Source: Phymatolithon calcareum (Eukaryota > Rhodophyta > Florideophyceae > Hapalidiales). Taken from it: a stretch of 64,000 nucleotides of DNA. The notes under the pieces are model-generated. The model was not told the DNA's origin and made no database searches. It saw nothing but the letters and a program-made list of their open reading frames with translations. The stretch lies in NCBI GenBank assembly GCA_977006965.1, contig OZ345352.1, positions 1,426,001 through 1,490,000 on the forward strand, given 5' to 3'. Both the position numbers and the translations under genes were made by a program. Positions 31,872-42,940 of the stretch are shown one piece after another (position 1 is the first letter of the stretch; each line of letters begins with the position of its first letter).

Positions 31872-33852
31872 AAATCACGCACAGCAGCAATTGATAGGGA
31901 ACGCGCGGAAGGTTGAAGACAACTATGGACTTCCTTCAGTGACTGCCTTCTGACCTTTTCTTCGGTTAGTCGCAATATGCAAAAATCGGCGATAAAGTTT
32001 CCCGTCCCGTAAGCACAATGCGTGTTTGCAGCGGAACATATTTTCAGATGGAGGATAAATTCAGTTCTATGCCATTTGTGCATTAGTCGCCAAATCCGCA
32101 AATATGTAAAAACCAAAACAAAATTTATCTTGAACACATTGAACACATTCCAAGTTGACCGACGTACCACATCCGAATGTGAATCCAGCCATCTCCGCGC
32201 TCGCCCATCAATGCCCATCGTCTTCGAGTCCGGAAACCGGAAAGCGCCACAATAGTCTGCAAGGTAGATCACATTCTTGCCCACAGTCGCATGTGGCAAC
32301 AAGCTGATCCCGCACATCTCCTCCTCGGTTCGCGGCTTCCAAACCATTAGCGCTTCGTGCAACCGATAGCCCATCTTCACGTGTTCTTCCCTTCAACCTT
32401 TCGGCATCAAATCACCAGTACCCCTTGCGCACAAGAAAAACATACGAAATGTTAGTGACGAACCGTAAAGTTCGTTTGGTGAACCAAAAACATATCTCCC
32501 TGCTGCAATGCCCTCGATTTCAGGGCGCGTGAAAGCTGCACGGCGTGAACGAGTGCATACAATGGCAAGCGAGTCACCTACTCGCAGTCTGCTCGTTTTC
32601 AATTCATTCCGTTCGTGGACTTGTTTCGCCAAAGAAAAAATCCGCAATCGACTAATGCTCCACGCCAGCACACAAAAATCAATCCTTCCATAGCGCAAGC
32701 CGAGTCTCGCCCCACTTGCCGCTTGTCGAACGCACGACCCGCAAAATGCCTCGACCACTGGTGCTGTTATTCCGTCCAGTCGGCGGCTGCGGACGGCTGC
32801 GTCCCGCGTGACAAGACAGCCCTGCGCGAGCGCACAGTGTTTCGTCTTGCGCGCGACAGATGAGGCGATTGATCGGAGGTCATCTGAGCGCGAAGCAGCT
32901 GTGCATGTCGCGCCGCAGCACAATTTGCACAAAACGAACGCAGTTTGATTCCGCCCGGACGGGATGTTATGGGCGCATGGTGTGTGTGTGTGTGTGTGCC
33001 CGCAGCGTGAGCGACATCACCAGAAACGATTTGGTATACGTATCGCTGAGAAGCGAGACGGAGAGAACGATGGAAGGACGACAAGTCGACCCGTCGTTCC
33101 CGTTCTTCCGGACGGGCGGCAACAAGCCGTTGGAAAACTCACCCCGCCGCGGTGTTCAAGGGCACGCTGCGGCGCTGTACTCTTAATAAGCCGATAGAAT
33201 ATTCCCAGCGAGGTTTCGGCATGCCACCGCAATGTGACGGCACATTGGCACAGAAAACATCAGTGCGGCGCCGATTAGACCTACGCCAGGAAATTGCGGT
33301 CGCTTCGCGCGGTGATGATCATGTAATGAATGACACACGCTGCGCCGCATGATCACTCTCCACCGCGACCGGCGTCACGGATACGATGATGCGTTCACAG
33401 CGCCGAAATTCAGGTAGCTTCTCGACTTGGCCATTGCATCATTTGCGAGAAACCTCAGAGAGCTGCGTTATTCCGCGGCAGTTGTCATCTTCATCGCTGG
33501 ATTGCTGCGTTTTTGCGATCGATTCAAACCTGCGTCCTTTGCATGAATGTTCGAACGGTTCGGCAATAACCTACAATAGCGGAAGTCTACTTTCTACTTT
33601 CCAATGGCATTGGTGGCAGTGCCACGTGTTCGTCAACTCCGATTGGTAGCGTGGTCTCCTCCGAGCTGTAAGCATTGCCAATCCTGTTTCTGCAGACGTC
33701 AGAATCATCGGCCGATGTTCTCAAGTCTCCCTGTCGACGATTTTTTCCCAGAAGCTAAACAAGACAAAGCTCCCCCACTCCGCGATTCCTGGGACCAGCC
33801 GCCAATGGCGCAGCATCATATCGTGCTCGCTGGTGGTCCGCTGAAAAGGCCT
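31872..33852. other. Diverged right arm of block A, no gene supported
   Basis: From about 31977 the two blocks suddenly differ at many sites with indels. Minus-strand frames at 31868-32380 and 32393-32932 are not kept in the same frame in block B, so I do not call them. Contains the TG repeat at 32981. Confidence 0.45.
32981..32998 (+). repeat. (TG)9 microsatellite
   Basis: Nine TG units here against seven at the same place in block B (61991-62004). Confidence 0.95.
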
Positions 33853-34482
33853 GAGAATGCGGCGCTTAAAGATATGAAGCTGAAACGCGGTTTGTTCCTG
33901 GAAGTACCGCATTCTGGAACCCGAACGGTTTACTCCGTCATGAAGCGAAGTTTTCGAGTCGCCGCGTACTATTCACGTTTTGTAGGATTGCCTCACGGCC
34001 AACGACGGTACCGTGGGGTGACTCTTTCTCGGCATGGGCGCAGAAAATTTCTGTACCAGCGAGCAATAGATATCAGAAACTGAATCGCGCAGTGCGGTGT
34101 GTCGCCGCCGCCTAATCACTATGCACGCAGCAGACCGGACGACCAGCGCATGGAGCATGATTTCGGAGGGACAAGTTGTATTTCGATTTGTCCATCGCTT
34201 CGACTGTGCATGTTGAAGCAGTGCGGTGATGACGGGATTTATTCATGACAAAGACAATGGGACGTTTGAGACCAAAACCTGAACGCGACACTTGATTCAA
34301 AAGAATTTCGAATGGCCGAAGTCGATTGGTGGTCGAACGCGATTCTCCGTCATGCGCAGGACAGAGTGGAGGAATTCTTGCGTGTTGAGAACCCCGCAAG
34401 CGGCGCTAGGTGCGTCATATGGGACGAGCATATTCGGAAGAACTATCAGGGACAGAGAAGTCGGAACGGCATTGCGGTGTTA
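33853..34482 (+). pseudogene. Third metzincin, badly decayed, block A
   Basis: No long frame exists, but pieces in changing frames follow the plus-strand metzincin in order. AALKDMKLKRGLFL matches AAPKDAKTHRDVFL. Then DGTVG*LFLG and SEQ match DGTVPRLFLG and WEQ, EGQVVFRFVHRFDCAC matches EGRVVFRYVDRFDDAC, and last come HAQDRVEEFL (HAHDGVEGFL) and YQGQRSRN (YRGQRIQN). The zinc motif itself is lost and several stops interrupt. One stop (TAG, in the YDC block near 33985) is a Tyr codon in block B, so block B is slightly less damaged. It shows that each block once had three metzincin genes. Confidence 0.75.
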
Positions 34483-34695
34483 TGCGGAGGGCTTGTGGTG
34501 ACCTTGGGATGGGATGGTCATCACTGGCAAGACCACATCTATGCATTGCAGGACGAGAACTTTCTTCTCTGTGCGGAGGGCTGGTCGTCATTGGAAATGA
34601 TTCGATTTTCGTGGGGCACTGTTTTCGTTTTTGGTACAACCATATCGTTTCGTTCACATTCTCCGCAAGGGGCACGAATACGTCAAGCCTCTGCA

Positions 34696-35491
34696 CCTTG
34701 TTGTCGTACTTGACGCAGTCCTGGTATCACCTGACACGACGCGGCGAAGGGCCGAAAGCCTGTGCTACAGTCTCGCGGGCGCAGAGGACCGGCGGCTGCG
34801 GGGGCGCAGACGTGACGCTACGTGGCGAAGGGTTGCAACCTTGCGCGACAGCTCAAGGGCATACACAATTGCCTGCAGCTGGGAACAGATTTCGAACCAA
34901 AGCGGTCGTGTCTTAACAGCAAACCAGGCAAGGATGAAGCGTCGATCTCCAGCGCGCACTTCGCAAGCTAACAGGCGCGTTCACGCTAAGGCGTGTGTTT
35001 TTGGACGCCACTGAACCAAAAAGAAATCGCGTCTAAGGAGGCGACCTGGATAAGTAGCTGTTTGATACCACCGTCTTTCCTGGTACCTAATGCGCTGCGC
35101 AGTACGACGCGCTTCACTACAGGAGATTTACGAGAGATTTTTCGAGCGGGCGCATGCATTTTGTTGTTGTCCCCTACTGACCCTTCATATTCTTTTGCGG
35201 CAGTCGTCAAGCTATCGCACGGCTGCGTGAATGCATTCTATAGCCCGGTGCTTGTCCGGGAGGAGGTTCCTAGGGGCGATCTCAAGGTGTCCAAGAACAG
35301 TAGAGTGCAGATCTCTCACAAACTCTATCACAGCGGGGAGTCCTCCCGCTTGTATCACTATCACAATTTACGAAACAATATGGGCTAACACAACAAGAGA
35401 AGAAAGCACCTTAGTCGTGGCGGCTACTTCGATGCACACAAAAGCCAGTTTCGCGAAGGATTATGGCTCCACTTGTCCTTGTCGGTGAAAT
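34696..35491. other. Unique sequence right of block A
   Basis: Just past the block edge, GGCGAAGGG-led segments of about 35 bp occur twice, 67 bp apart (near 34742 and 34809), reading TRRGEGPKACATV and TLRGEGLQPCATA in one frame. No gene is supported; the last 300 bp are the 3' flank of the membrane-protein gene. Confidence 0.45.
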
Positions 35492-37747
35492 TTAAACATT
35501 CTCATTCCCAGTGGATCTATCTGGTACCGAGGTGGTTATTGCCTCCATGTACTTTTCTCGTTCTTCCACATCCACAACTTGGCATTGAAGCTTATCTTCT
35601 TCAACAGATATGAAGAACAGCTTTGGGTTCCGGTCGGCATGGCGAGCGTAGTTACCAAATGCATTGTCTGAGATCTTAGTAAGTGCTTGAGAAGGATTGA
35701 CAGGGACAGCGTAGAATAGTTTGCTCAACCTCACTAGATGCTCATCGGGCTTTTTCATTAGCGAACTTGTCGCCAAAATAAACTTGATGAAGTACAAAAG
35801 CAACAAGTAGTTGATCCACATGAGGTAAGGAATGATGAAGCACATCCCGACCGCGAATTCATAGAACCCTTTCCCCAGATCAATCTGTCGATATGTGCTC
35901 ACAATTTCCAATACAACGATTACACCAACTGTGATGTGCCGACCTGTAAAGAATATAGCAAATGCATATACTATACTGAAAAGTGCCATGATAACAAACA
36001 GTACAACACTTGCAATAATCCCCATGAACCAGGCCTCACACAGCGTCCAGAAGAACCAGAACACGTCCCACAATAGCACACCCCTTCCAGTTAGAGGACC
36101 CCCTAAACCCTCTATCATAAACCTCAGTATCGGCTGCAGTCCAATGTGCCTTAACTCTCTTCTGCGAGTATCGTTCTTCTGATCAGATGTACCTTCCGGA
36201 TTGTCATTGCCCGTTCGGTTGTCATGAGTTCGGTCGAGCAAATATTTCTTAATGATATAATAGTTCACAAAATGATAGTTTCCCAGACACCCATCTGGCG
36301 ACAGAAACCCATCTGGCGACAGGTCAGTCCCTGTACTGTTCCTTACCTCATCGACGGGGGTAGGACCATGGTCTTCATTGCAGTCCTTAGCGGCTTCCTC
36401 GTCAACTGCGTCTGCCGAACCAGGTTCCTGAGTTGCCTCACTGAGGTTCTGAGATACTTTTCGCCACCTTATTGAAAAGTCAGCTATCTCAGACTTAATT
36501 TTCATGATGATCTTTGTCCAATAATCCAACAAGAAAAACCCAGAGTGCAATTGCAGCACGATATATAGTTCCAACATAGTGGGCAAGTCTTTGCCAGTTC
36601 CAATCTCCTGAAACCTTGCTTGTATTGCGAAAATATGGAACAACGGCAATACGAAGAGAAACAGCAGAACCGACAAGAAACTAAGAAGATCTGGCAGTAA
36701 GGGACGCAGCTGAGATCCCCGAAGCTCAAAGTAGTTGTACTTCACCAGATCTCGCCAGATCCAAGCACGTGTCAAAGTATGTCCGAACAAAAGCATAATC
36801 TCTCTTGTGAATACGAACAGAGAGCTGCTCAAAAGTATTACTGCTTGACCTCTTAATTTCGGAACCCAGCGAATGCAAAGATAAGCAATAAACAACAGTA
36901 CACCTTCCCATGCGGTACTCATCACCACCCACGTCCAAGCATTTAGAATCATCCACCACCTTCCCGACGTCTTTGTCGATGGCGGAGCTATGGCATGCCC
37001 AGAATTTTGGTCCGATATTGACCCTTCTGTTGATAGCACCTCTTGTGGAGATTTTGACTTGGAGGCTTGTATCTCACATTCGTCCTTTCGTTGCAGATCT
37101 CCCCCAACTCCTACGTTTCGAGCGGAAACTTCACGTCGTTTTCCAGCTACTTGCACCTTGTCATCAGACACTTTCCGTTCTTCGGAGGTGTGGAGGGTAT
37201 CGGAATGCGCAGTAATTGCAAAATCATTTCGCATCTCGTCTTTTGTCACCGAAGAAAAAGGTCTATGACATGACAGGTCGCCATCCATTTTAGACTCTGC
37301 TCTCAGCTGCGCAACGTCTTCAGACTCAAGCGCTGCAGTTGAATGCTTGAGACGGGGGGAACTAGATTTCACGTATTCCTCCGGTCCTTTCAGCTCGTCT
37401 CCGCATATCTTGATTGGAGTGGCTACACCTTCAGCTCTCAAGGAAGTGGATGGCACCTCTGCGATCCTTAGGTCGTCGCCCGGTAAAGATGCCGTGGACG
37501 TGGACGGTGAAGGCCGGGAGGGACTGCCATCCATCGTTGCGACGCACTGCAAGAGACTGGACTTGTTCTCGATATACGTTATGACGTCGCCGAGAGGATT
37601 ACTAACCGTCTTCCCACAGAAAGAGCCTGCGCATGCACCAGGTAAGCCGGCAGCTCGAGAATCCGTGAGAGGGGGGACTGTGAGACTGACGAGCAGGAGT
37701 AGCACATGAAAGGAAGGAATTGACAGTGGGAGATATACACAACGCAA
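35492..37747 (-). CDS. Large multi-pass membrane protein, unknown family
   Basis: The 751-residue frame starts with a hydrophobic signal-like segment (residues 1-30: FHVLLLLVSLTV), followed by a long polar, low-complexity lumenal or external region (about 45-260). Hydrophobic spans follow near 265-295, 300-322, 350-376, 390-410, 555-600, 604-620 and 629-660. A hydrophilic loop with a tandem LSPDGFLSPDGCLG, encoded by a short DNA repeat near 36287-36322, lies between the two clusters. The C-terminal 85 or so residues are soluble. I do not recognise the family; channel, transporter and scaffold are all open. It is the only gene in the single-copy spacer, and its 3' end faces block A. Confidence 0.8.
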   Translation of the reverse strand: MRCVYLPLSIPSFHVLLLLVSLTVPPLTDSRAAGLPGACAGSFCGKTVSNPLGDVITYIENKSSLLQCVATMDGSPSRPSPSTSTASLPGDDLRIAEVPSTSLRAEGVATPIKICGDELKGPEEYVKSSSPRLKHSTAALESEDVAQLRAESKMDGDLSCHRPFSSVTKDEMRNDFAITAHSDTLHTSEERKVSDDKVQVAGKRREVSARNVGVGGDLQRKDECEIQASKSKSPQEVLSTEGSISDQNSGHAIAPPSTKTSGRWWMILNAWTWVVMSTAWEGVLLFIAYLCIRWVPKLRGQAVILLSSSLFVFTREIMLLFGHTLTRAWIWRDLVKYNYFELRGSQLRPLLPDLLSFLSVLLFLFVLPLFHIFAIQARFQEIGTGKDLPTMLELYIVLQLHSGFFLLDYWTKIIMKIKSEIADFSIRWRKVSQNLSEATQEPGSADAVDEEAAKDCNEDHGPTPVDEVRNSTGTDLSPDGFLSPDGCLGNYHFVNYYIIKKYLLDRTHDNRTGNDNPEGTSDQKNDTRRRELRHIGLQPILRFMIEGLGGPLTGRGVLLWDVFWFFWTLCEAWFMGIIASVVLFVIMALFSIVYAFAIFFTGRHITVGVIVVLEIVSTYRQIDLGKGFYEFAVGMCFIIPYLMWINYLLLLYFIKFILATSSLMKKPDEHLVRLSKLFYAVPVNPSQALTKISDNAFGNYARHADRNPKLFFISVEEDKLQCQVVDVEEREKYMEAITTSVPDRSTGNENV

Positions 37748-37767
37748 GAAAACTTTTTTTGTCTAAT

Positions 37768-37930
37768 CAGGGGAATGGGGATATATGTTGATTTATTTTA
37801 AAAGCTCCCAAAGCCTCAAATTGAGTAACAGGGCAGCTTCTCGCTGTTTTCGATACTCATCTCTCTACTCTCCTTCTAATATCTCCTTAATTCGAATTTC
37901 TCTCCCTGTGAGGGCCCGAGTAAGTATAGG
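37768..37930 (-). mobile_element. Diverged LINE-A 3' end
   Basis: The minus strand ends TTTGGGAGCTTTTAAAATA...ATATCCCC and upstream resembles the last LINE-A codons, but with many changes from the copies in the blocks. GGGGAATG occurs on both sides (near 37769 and 37930), a possible target-site duplication. It is an older member of the family. Confidence 0.65.
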
Positions 37931-39146
37931 GGGAATGTAAGAGCAGGGGGTACATGTGATCAAACAGGGTTGTTTGTTCAGTGGAAGAACGTATGATTCG
38001 CAAAAGGTAGAAATGCAATAATTTCCGGCCTACGACCGACCGCGAAATAGCGTAACAGCTCACTTACGACCGATGACGCTAGTTACTCCACCTTGGCACT
38101 TTGCAAATTCAGCACGCTTTACTTCTTTGTTGGTTTCTTCCACTGCTTGCTACTCAATACCAGTGTATATAGTGATCTACATGGTCCAGACTCATCATGA
38201 GCCTCGACCGAGGACCGCCGTGCACGTCAGCTGCACAAAGCGGACATGCCCATATCTTTCACAATACAGTAGTAATATATGAGTATCCCCTGGTAAGAGG
38301 TGGAGGAAAGCAAATTTTCAATGAATCAAAAAAATAAATAAAAATCCGTAGTCGTTTCTGCACATAAAATTATGAGGGAATTGATGTATCAGCAAAATTA
38401 GTGAATTTAATGTACTCTTGTACGGCTGCCACGGCGTATTCGAGAATGTCACCCAATAAACGCTCACTGGTTACCGAGCGCAAAGCACTTGACAGTGTCT
38501 ATGCAGCTCCAACGCCTTAATCAATGCGGCTTGTGCGCTGGCGTCAGTCGAGCTCTTCGAAACTACTGGCACAAAATCCCGCTTTCGTGCACAAGCTGTG
38601 CCCATTCCGAATCTTGCTGTTTGGTCATTATTTTTGACCACAGAATGGACGCACGATTATTAGCCCCCCTGACATTCACTGCGGGGAATACAAGCGTACA
38701 TTTTGGACAGTAAATCTGGTTTCATATTTGTTCTTTTGATGCGAGTCCGTAGTTTCAAATAAAGCGCACTTAAATTCGGTTGTCATACGCTTTGCTTTCC
38801 TCCCCCTCTTAGGGCCGATGAACGAATAGGGAAAATGGGAAATTGAGAAAATGAGAAGGCCAATATGTCCAATAGAATACGTGCACTTGTGAAATTTGAA
38901 CCTGAAGGAAGCACGCATTGACGATATGCAGATATTGAATATTCTAAGAAACTTAAAATTTAGATAAATTTGTGAGGATGCCGTATTGGTGGAGGCCTCT
39001 TGAATTCTGAAAACCGAGGATATTCTAAATTCGAAGATCCGTTTATCGAGCGTTGACTGTACTACGGTACAGTATGCACAACATTTCTGTACCACGCTGC
39101 ACAATAACTATTCGCTAATTACGACTGTGCACTGGGCCAGGCAATT
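37931..39146. other. No gene seen
   Basis: AT-rich, short frames only. A 142-codon minus frame (38676-39104) has no recognisable domain and low-complexity hydrophobic content. Confidence 0.45.
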
Positions 39147-40240
39147 GTGTTTTATCAAACACAACAGTCAAAAACTAATCATCGAAAGTTGTTCGCATGT
39201 TTGGTTGCGTGCTTGCTCCCGGTAGAGCAATGCCACCAACCAAACCGAGAGTTGAGTTCTTGACGATCGACTCGCCAAAGAGTACAGTATTCATCCAAAT
39301 TCAAATTCACCCTGCGCGACAGTTCGCCTCTTGCTCCATTCCCCACAGAGAAGCTATTCATAGAACATACAGGTTCTATTAATAGCTTCTCAGTTACAGC
39401 GCTCTTCTTCCCGTCGGCTTCTAAGCACTCGAGAGGATGGGCCACGACTGTGTTTTTACTAGCGGGGAAGAGAGTAACTGATCGGACCTGGGCAATGCAC
39501 TTAATGAAACCACTCCCTCAAGGTCGCTTCGGTGCATCATCCACTCTCATGTGTTATTGAAAACAAATTTGCTGTTAGACGCGGAACTAAAATATGTAAA
39601 GCAAGTTCTCAACTGCACTTGGAGAGATTTTGCAATCGCCAACTGCAGGAAGGGTTCGAGGATTGCAAGACAGGTGGCGATGGTTGACTTGAGGGGGTGT
39701 TTATTGAGGCTATCTCGGCCTCCATTTGTTCCCGAATCCAACACCATGCAGCTCGAGCCCTCATGTTGTCGTCAGGCATACTACATCGGTAGGCAGAAAA
39801 TTTCCGGCCTACTAGCATACTCGGGGATCCTGCATTCTGCACATCGTCAAACTGTTCATGGGCAAGCTTGCGAGCCATCCATGTCCAGACACGTTTCCAC
39901 AAAAGTAGAAGTCAAGCGTCCTGATTAGAAGCATGTGCGAAGGGGAGACAACGGCGCGAAGCATGAAAATGGAACGCGGCATTTCGCAAGCGGTAGAGCA
40001 ATACGAAGAAGCGCAAGACCGTACTACTAGTAGAGCAGCGATTTGTAGCGGGGCGGTGAGCGTTGGCGGGCAGCAATGCCAGGTAGTTGCACTTCGAAGA
40101 ACCGGTCAGTGATTGAAAGTGCGCAAGCTATAGGGCGGCAAAGCATTAGCGCGGTCCAACAAAAGAAATTGACCATTCCATTCATTTCGCAGCCTCAATG
40201 AACGTCACGGCGCAACCACAACATGAACCCATATATTGAC

Positions 40241-41251
40241 TTATTCAACACTCGTCTTCTTCAACAGCGTCCGCAATGCGTAATGAAATACCGCATTCAC
40301 AACAGCCGAAACCGTAAATCGCCCGGACTTCACCCATGCCAATCCGCAACTAGCCCCAAACGCAGACGCTGTGATGGCAAACAGCCAATTTGGCGCCCTG
40401 AACCCATGTTTATCACCTCTGACATGAGCGAGACCGAACGCCAGGCTCGATAAAGCGATCGCGGCGGGTACATTACCGCCAAGCCACTGCAACGTTAAAT
40501 TGAGGAGCACGCCTCTAAAAAGAACTTCCTCGCACAGACCGCTTAGGTAAAGTCCGGCGCAAATGGCAAGTTCGCGAGATGCATCCAACTTTCTCGGCCG
40601 CTCGTACTCAGCGAAACTAACAAGCCGCGCAACGGCCAGTCCAGATGCGAGCGCGAGTGTGACGCAGGCAATAAAGACTGCAACGTCGCTGAATTCGCCG
40701 CGGAAGGTGAAGCCGACGGAACGGTCCAGCGGGGCGATGACGGTGAAAGAATTGAGCGCCACCAAAGCGGCAGACAGACCACTCTATGCAGTAACGCTGC
40801 CCGTCGCTGACAACTTTGAAGGCAGTAGCCCTAGCCCAAGCGGGATGTGCACGGTTGCAGCGGAGATAGCGTGGGCGGGAAGAGATTTAGGGGCGAAAAG
40901 CAACACGATTCCTAGAGCGAGGGCGTAGGCTGAATGCACGACGAGAGCGATTCGCGCACCCGCACGGCCTTCCACGGCACCTGGGATGCCGGCGAAGATT
41001 ACAGGGAGTGCGCAGAGAGGAACGGTCTGCCATGCCGAGACACCGCGTCCGTATGAGAGAGATACGCTTGACGATAGGTGCGACAGAAAGAGCATCGTCC
41101 AGAGGGTCGAGCCCATCGCCTCAAGCATATGCCCGAGGAAGCCCGGTTTGCCCGGTTGCAGAGATTGGAACTCGGGCATTTCGCGTGGTTCAGCCATTTC
41201 GAAAAGCGGTTCGCAGTTCACGAGGGCGGTTTGACTTTCGACAGAAGGCAA
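40241..41251 (-). pseudogene. CPBP-family protease, stopped by TAG in block B
   Basis: The frame matches the intact gene at 11105-12115 but codon 156 is TAG (plus-strand CTA at 40784-40786) instead of TGG. The first 155 codons end before any catalytic motif. The later part (EEVLFR, FGLAH, NAVFHY) stays open from an internal Met at residue 163, so a shortened protein from that Met is conceivable but would lack the first membrane spans. About 15 replacements distinguish the copies, for example Ser/Lys at PSSLSA and several in the segment after DRSVGF. Likely a recent loss; a sequencing error would restore it. Confidence 0.87.
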
Positions 41252-41611
41252 TAAAGCGAGGAAGCGGGGATACGAAGGTGCTGACGGCCATTGTAATTAC
41301 AAAACAATTCTAATTATCTAGAAATTAAAACTGCAGTTCTAGATTGTGTGTAATTTGTGCCAAGTGTATATCCCAGATTGGCTGAATGGATGGGTTTGCA
41401 GAATGGGGGATATAAAAAAACTTTATAATTTTTTTTGAAATTTACTACTTGGCTATCCCTAGCCAAACATACTACGCGTAGTAAAGTATTCTAATACGAA
41501 TACGAAGGCGCACTTTAAGCACGTTGCCGTATTCGTCTGCTACGCTCAACTCACAACGCTCTCGAACTAATCACTCTGAAGTCATGGCAAAGAAGGAGCT
41601 CGTGCTACAGC

Positions 41612-42668
41612 ATGGCTCACCAGATGATGACGGAGGGCAAGTTCCTCACGCCTTACCTCTACAAGAAGTACCAGGAAAACTTCGTCCGAGTGGATAAGCT
41701 GCTTGTGGAGACCGAGGTCATCGAAAGTGGCACGCTCAGCTGTGTTGTTCGAAGCAAAGACACACCATTCGATGTGACAGTTAGCAGTGATTACAGCACT
41801 ACGTGCTGCTGCTGCCACTTTAAAGAGCATCTGAGGCCATATATCTTGTTTGTTTGTTTGTTTGTTTGTTTGTTTATTGCAGGTTATTCGAATTACACAA
41901 AGTGTACATTATTCAACATCTAGGGGGCCTCTAAATGCTCCTGATATGGATCCATTCCTGGTACTCGCGTATCTGCTTCGCGCTAGTACTGCTGCACAGC
42001 ACTCCACGGCGACATCCGTGTGCCCTTTGCGGAACGTTAATTCAATTCTTGCTTGTGACAGGACCCGAACCGACGATCTCAACATTCCTGCCTGTATCAT
42101 ACCGAAATATGCGCACAGGTGCGCGGAGGCAGTTTTACCATTATACCACAGGTGGCCATATATCTAAGTCCTCGCTGCACTTTTGTACGCTTCTAGGGGC
42201 TTGCTGCAGCATCTGATGTCGTTCGACTCGTGGAATAAGCACTGATTCGGGGACTTATGGATGTTGAGAACTATGGACAAGCAGCATGAGGGCAGCATCA
42301 CTCGTGTTGCAGTCCCTGGAGACCAGCAAGTAAAGGATGATTTGGTGCCGTTTGACATTGTGGATAAGCCGGGCCGCAAGCGCAAAAAGCCCAACTTGCC
42401 GTCCGAAATGAGGACTCATCGCTGATCCTCGTGCGGAAACACTGGCCAATTTTCGCAGACATGCGGGAGGCCCAACATCTACCACCTTGTTGAGGCGAAA
42501 CGAAAACACATTGACAAAGCGGCTCATTTCATGATTATCGACCTTACCGCCTGCGATGACGGAGAAGCTACTTGCGACAAGTGTAACAATCGCCGCACTC
42601 GCCGAGGTGTCCAGTACCTAAGTTCGTACCTTTTCGGACATACGCGTTATTTTTGCGTCGGGTGCTGA
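41612..42668 (+). pseudogene. SWIM-finger transposase relic, block B
   Basis: Same as 12476-13524, split by the same SINE at the same base. One change in the finger region gives Lys for Glu (CHFKEH). The insertion and the decay predate the duplication or were copied between blocks. Confidence 0.6.
41847..42153 (-). mobile_element. tRNA-derived SINE, block B copy
   Basis: A box 42137-42150, B box 42061-42071, duplicates GGCCATATATCT at 41835-41846 and 42154-42165. The CAAA tail has two more units than in block A, which accounts for the 8-bp coordinate shift. Confidence 0.88.
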
Positions 42669-42940
42669 CAGGAGCTTCGGTGAATTGATCGACGCCGAAG
42701 GGCGCAATAATCAAGCGGTTAATACTGACGGGCGCGAACCGCGCTCCGTGGGCTCAAGTAAGTGTCGGGCGAATTTGTGCGCGTGCGAGCATGCAGTACG
42801 CCACGCATGGCCAGCTGCAGGCGGCGACCGCGCATCTGCGCGTGCGTGGAGACAATGGCGGGCAACGGAATGGGCGCGACACAACATTGAGTACTGCCTA
42901 GTATTAACTTTACAGTGTTAGAATTGTTACCTCATAAAGG

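Larger units (their letters stand above)
9471..34695 (+). repeat. Segmental duplication, block A
   Basis: This 25-kb block recurs in the same orientation at 39147-63767. Similarity starts at TTGTGTTTTATC (about 9471 and 39147) and stops at CGTCAAGCCTCTGCA (ending 34695 and 63767). The coordinate shift is 29136 at the CPBP gene, 29144 after the SINE tail, 28547 after a LINE insertion unique to A, 28990 after a deletion in A, and 29072 in the right arm. About 12.0-25 kb is nearly identical in both blocks; 9.5-11.9 kb and 31.98-34.7 kb are clearly more diverged. Apart from the CPBP gene, 9471-11104 holds only the 535-bp element listed next. Confidence 0.97.

Noticed and set aside
32393-32932. 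179-codon minus-strand frame in the right arm of block A
   Set aside because: In block B the same DNA has indels that break the frame, and no domain is visible, so there is no sign that it is kept as coding.
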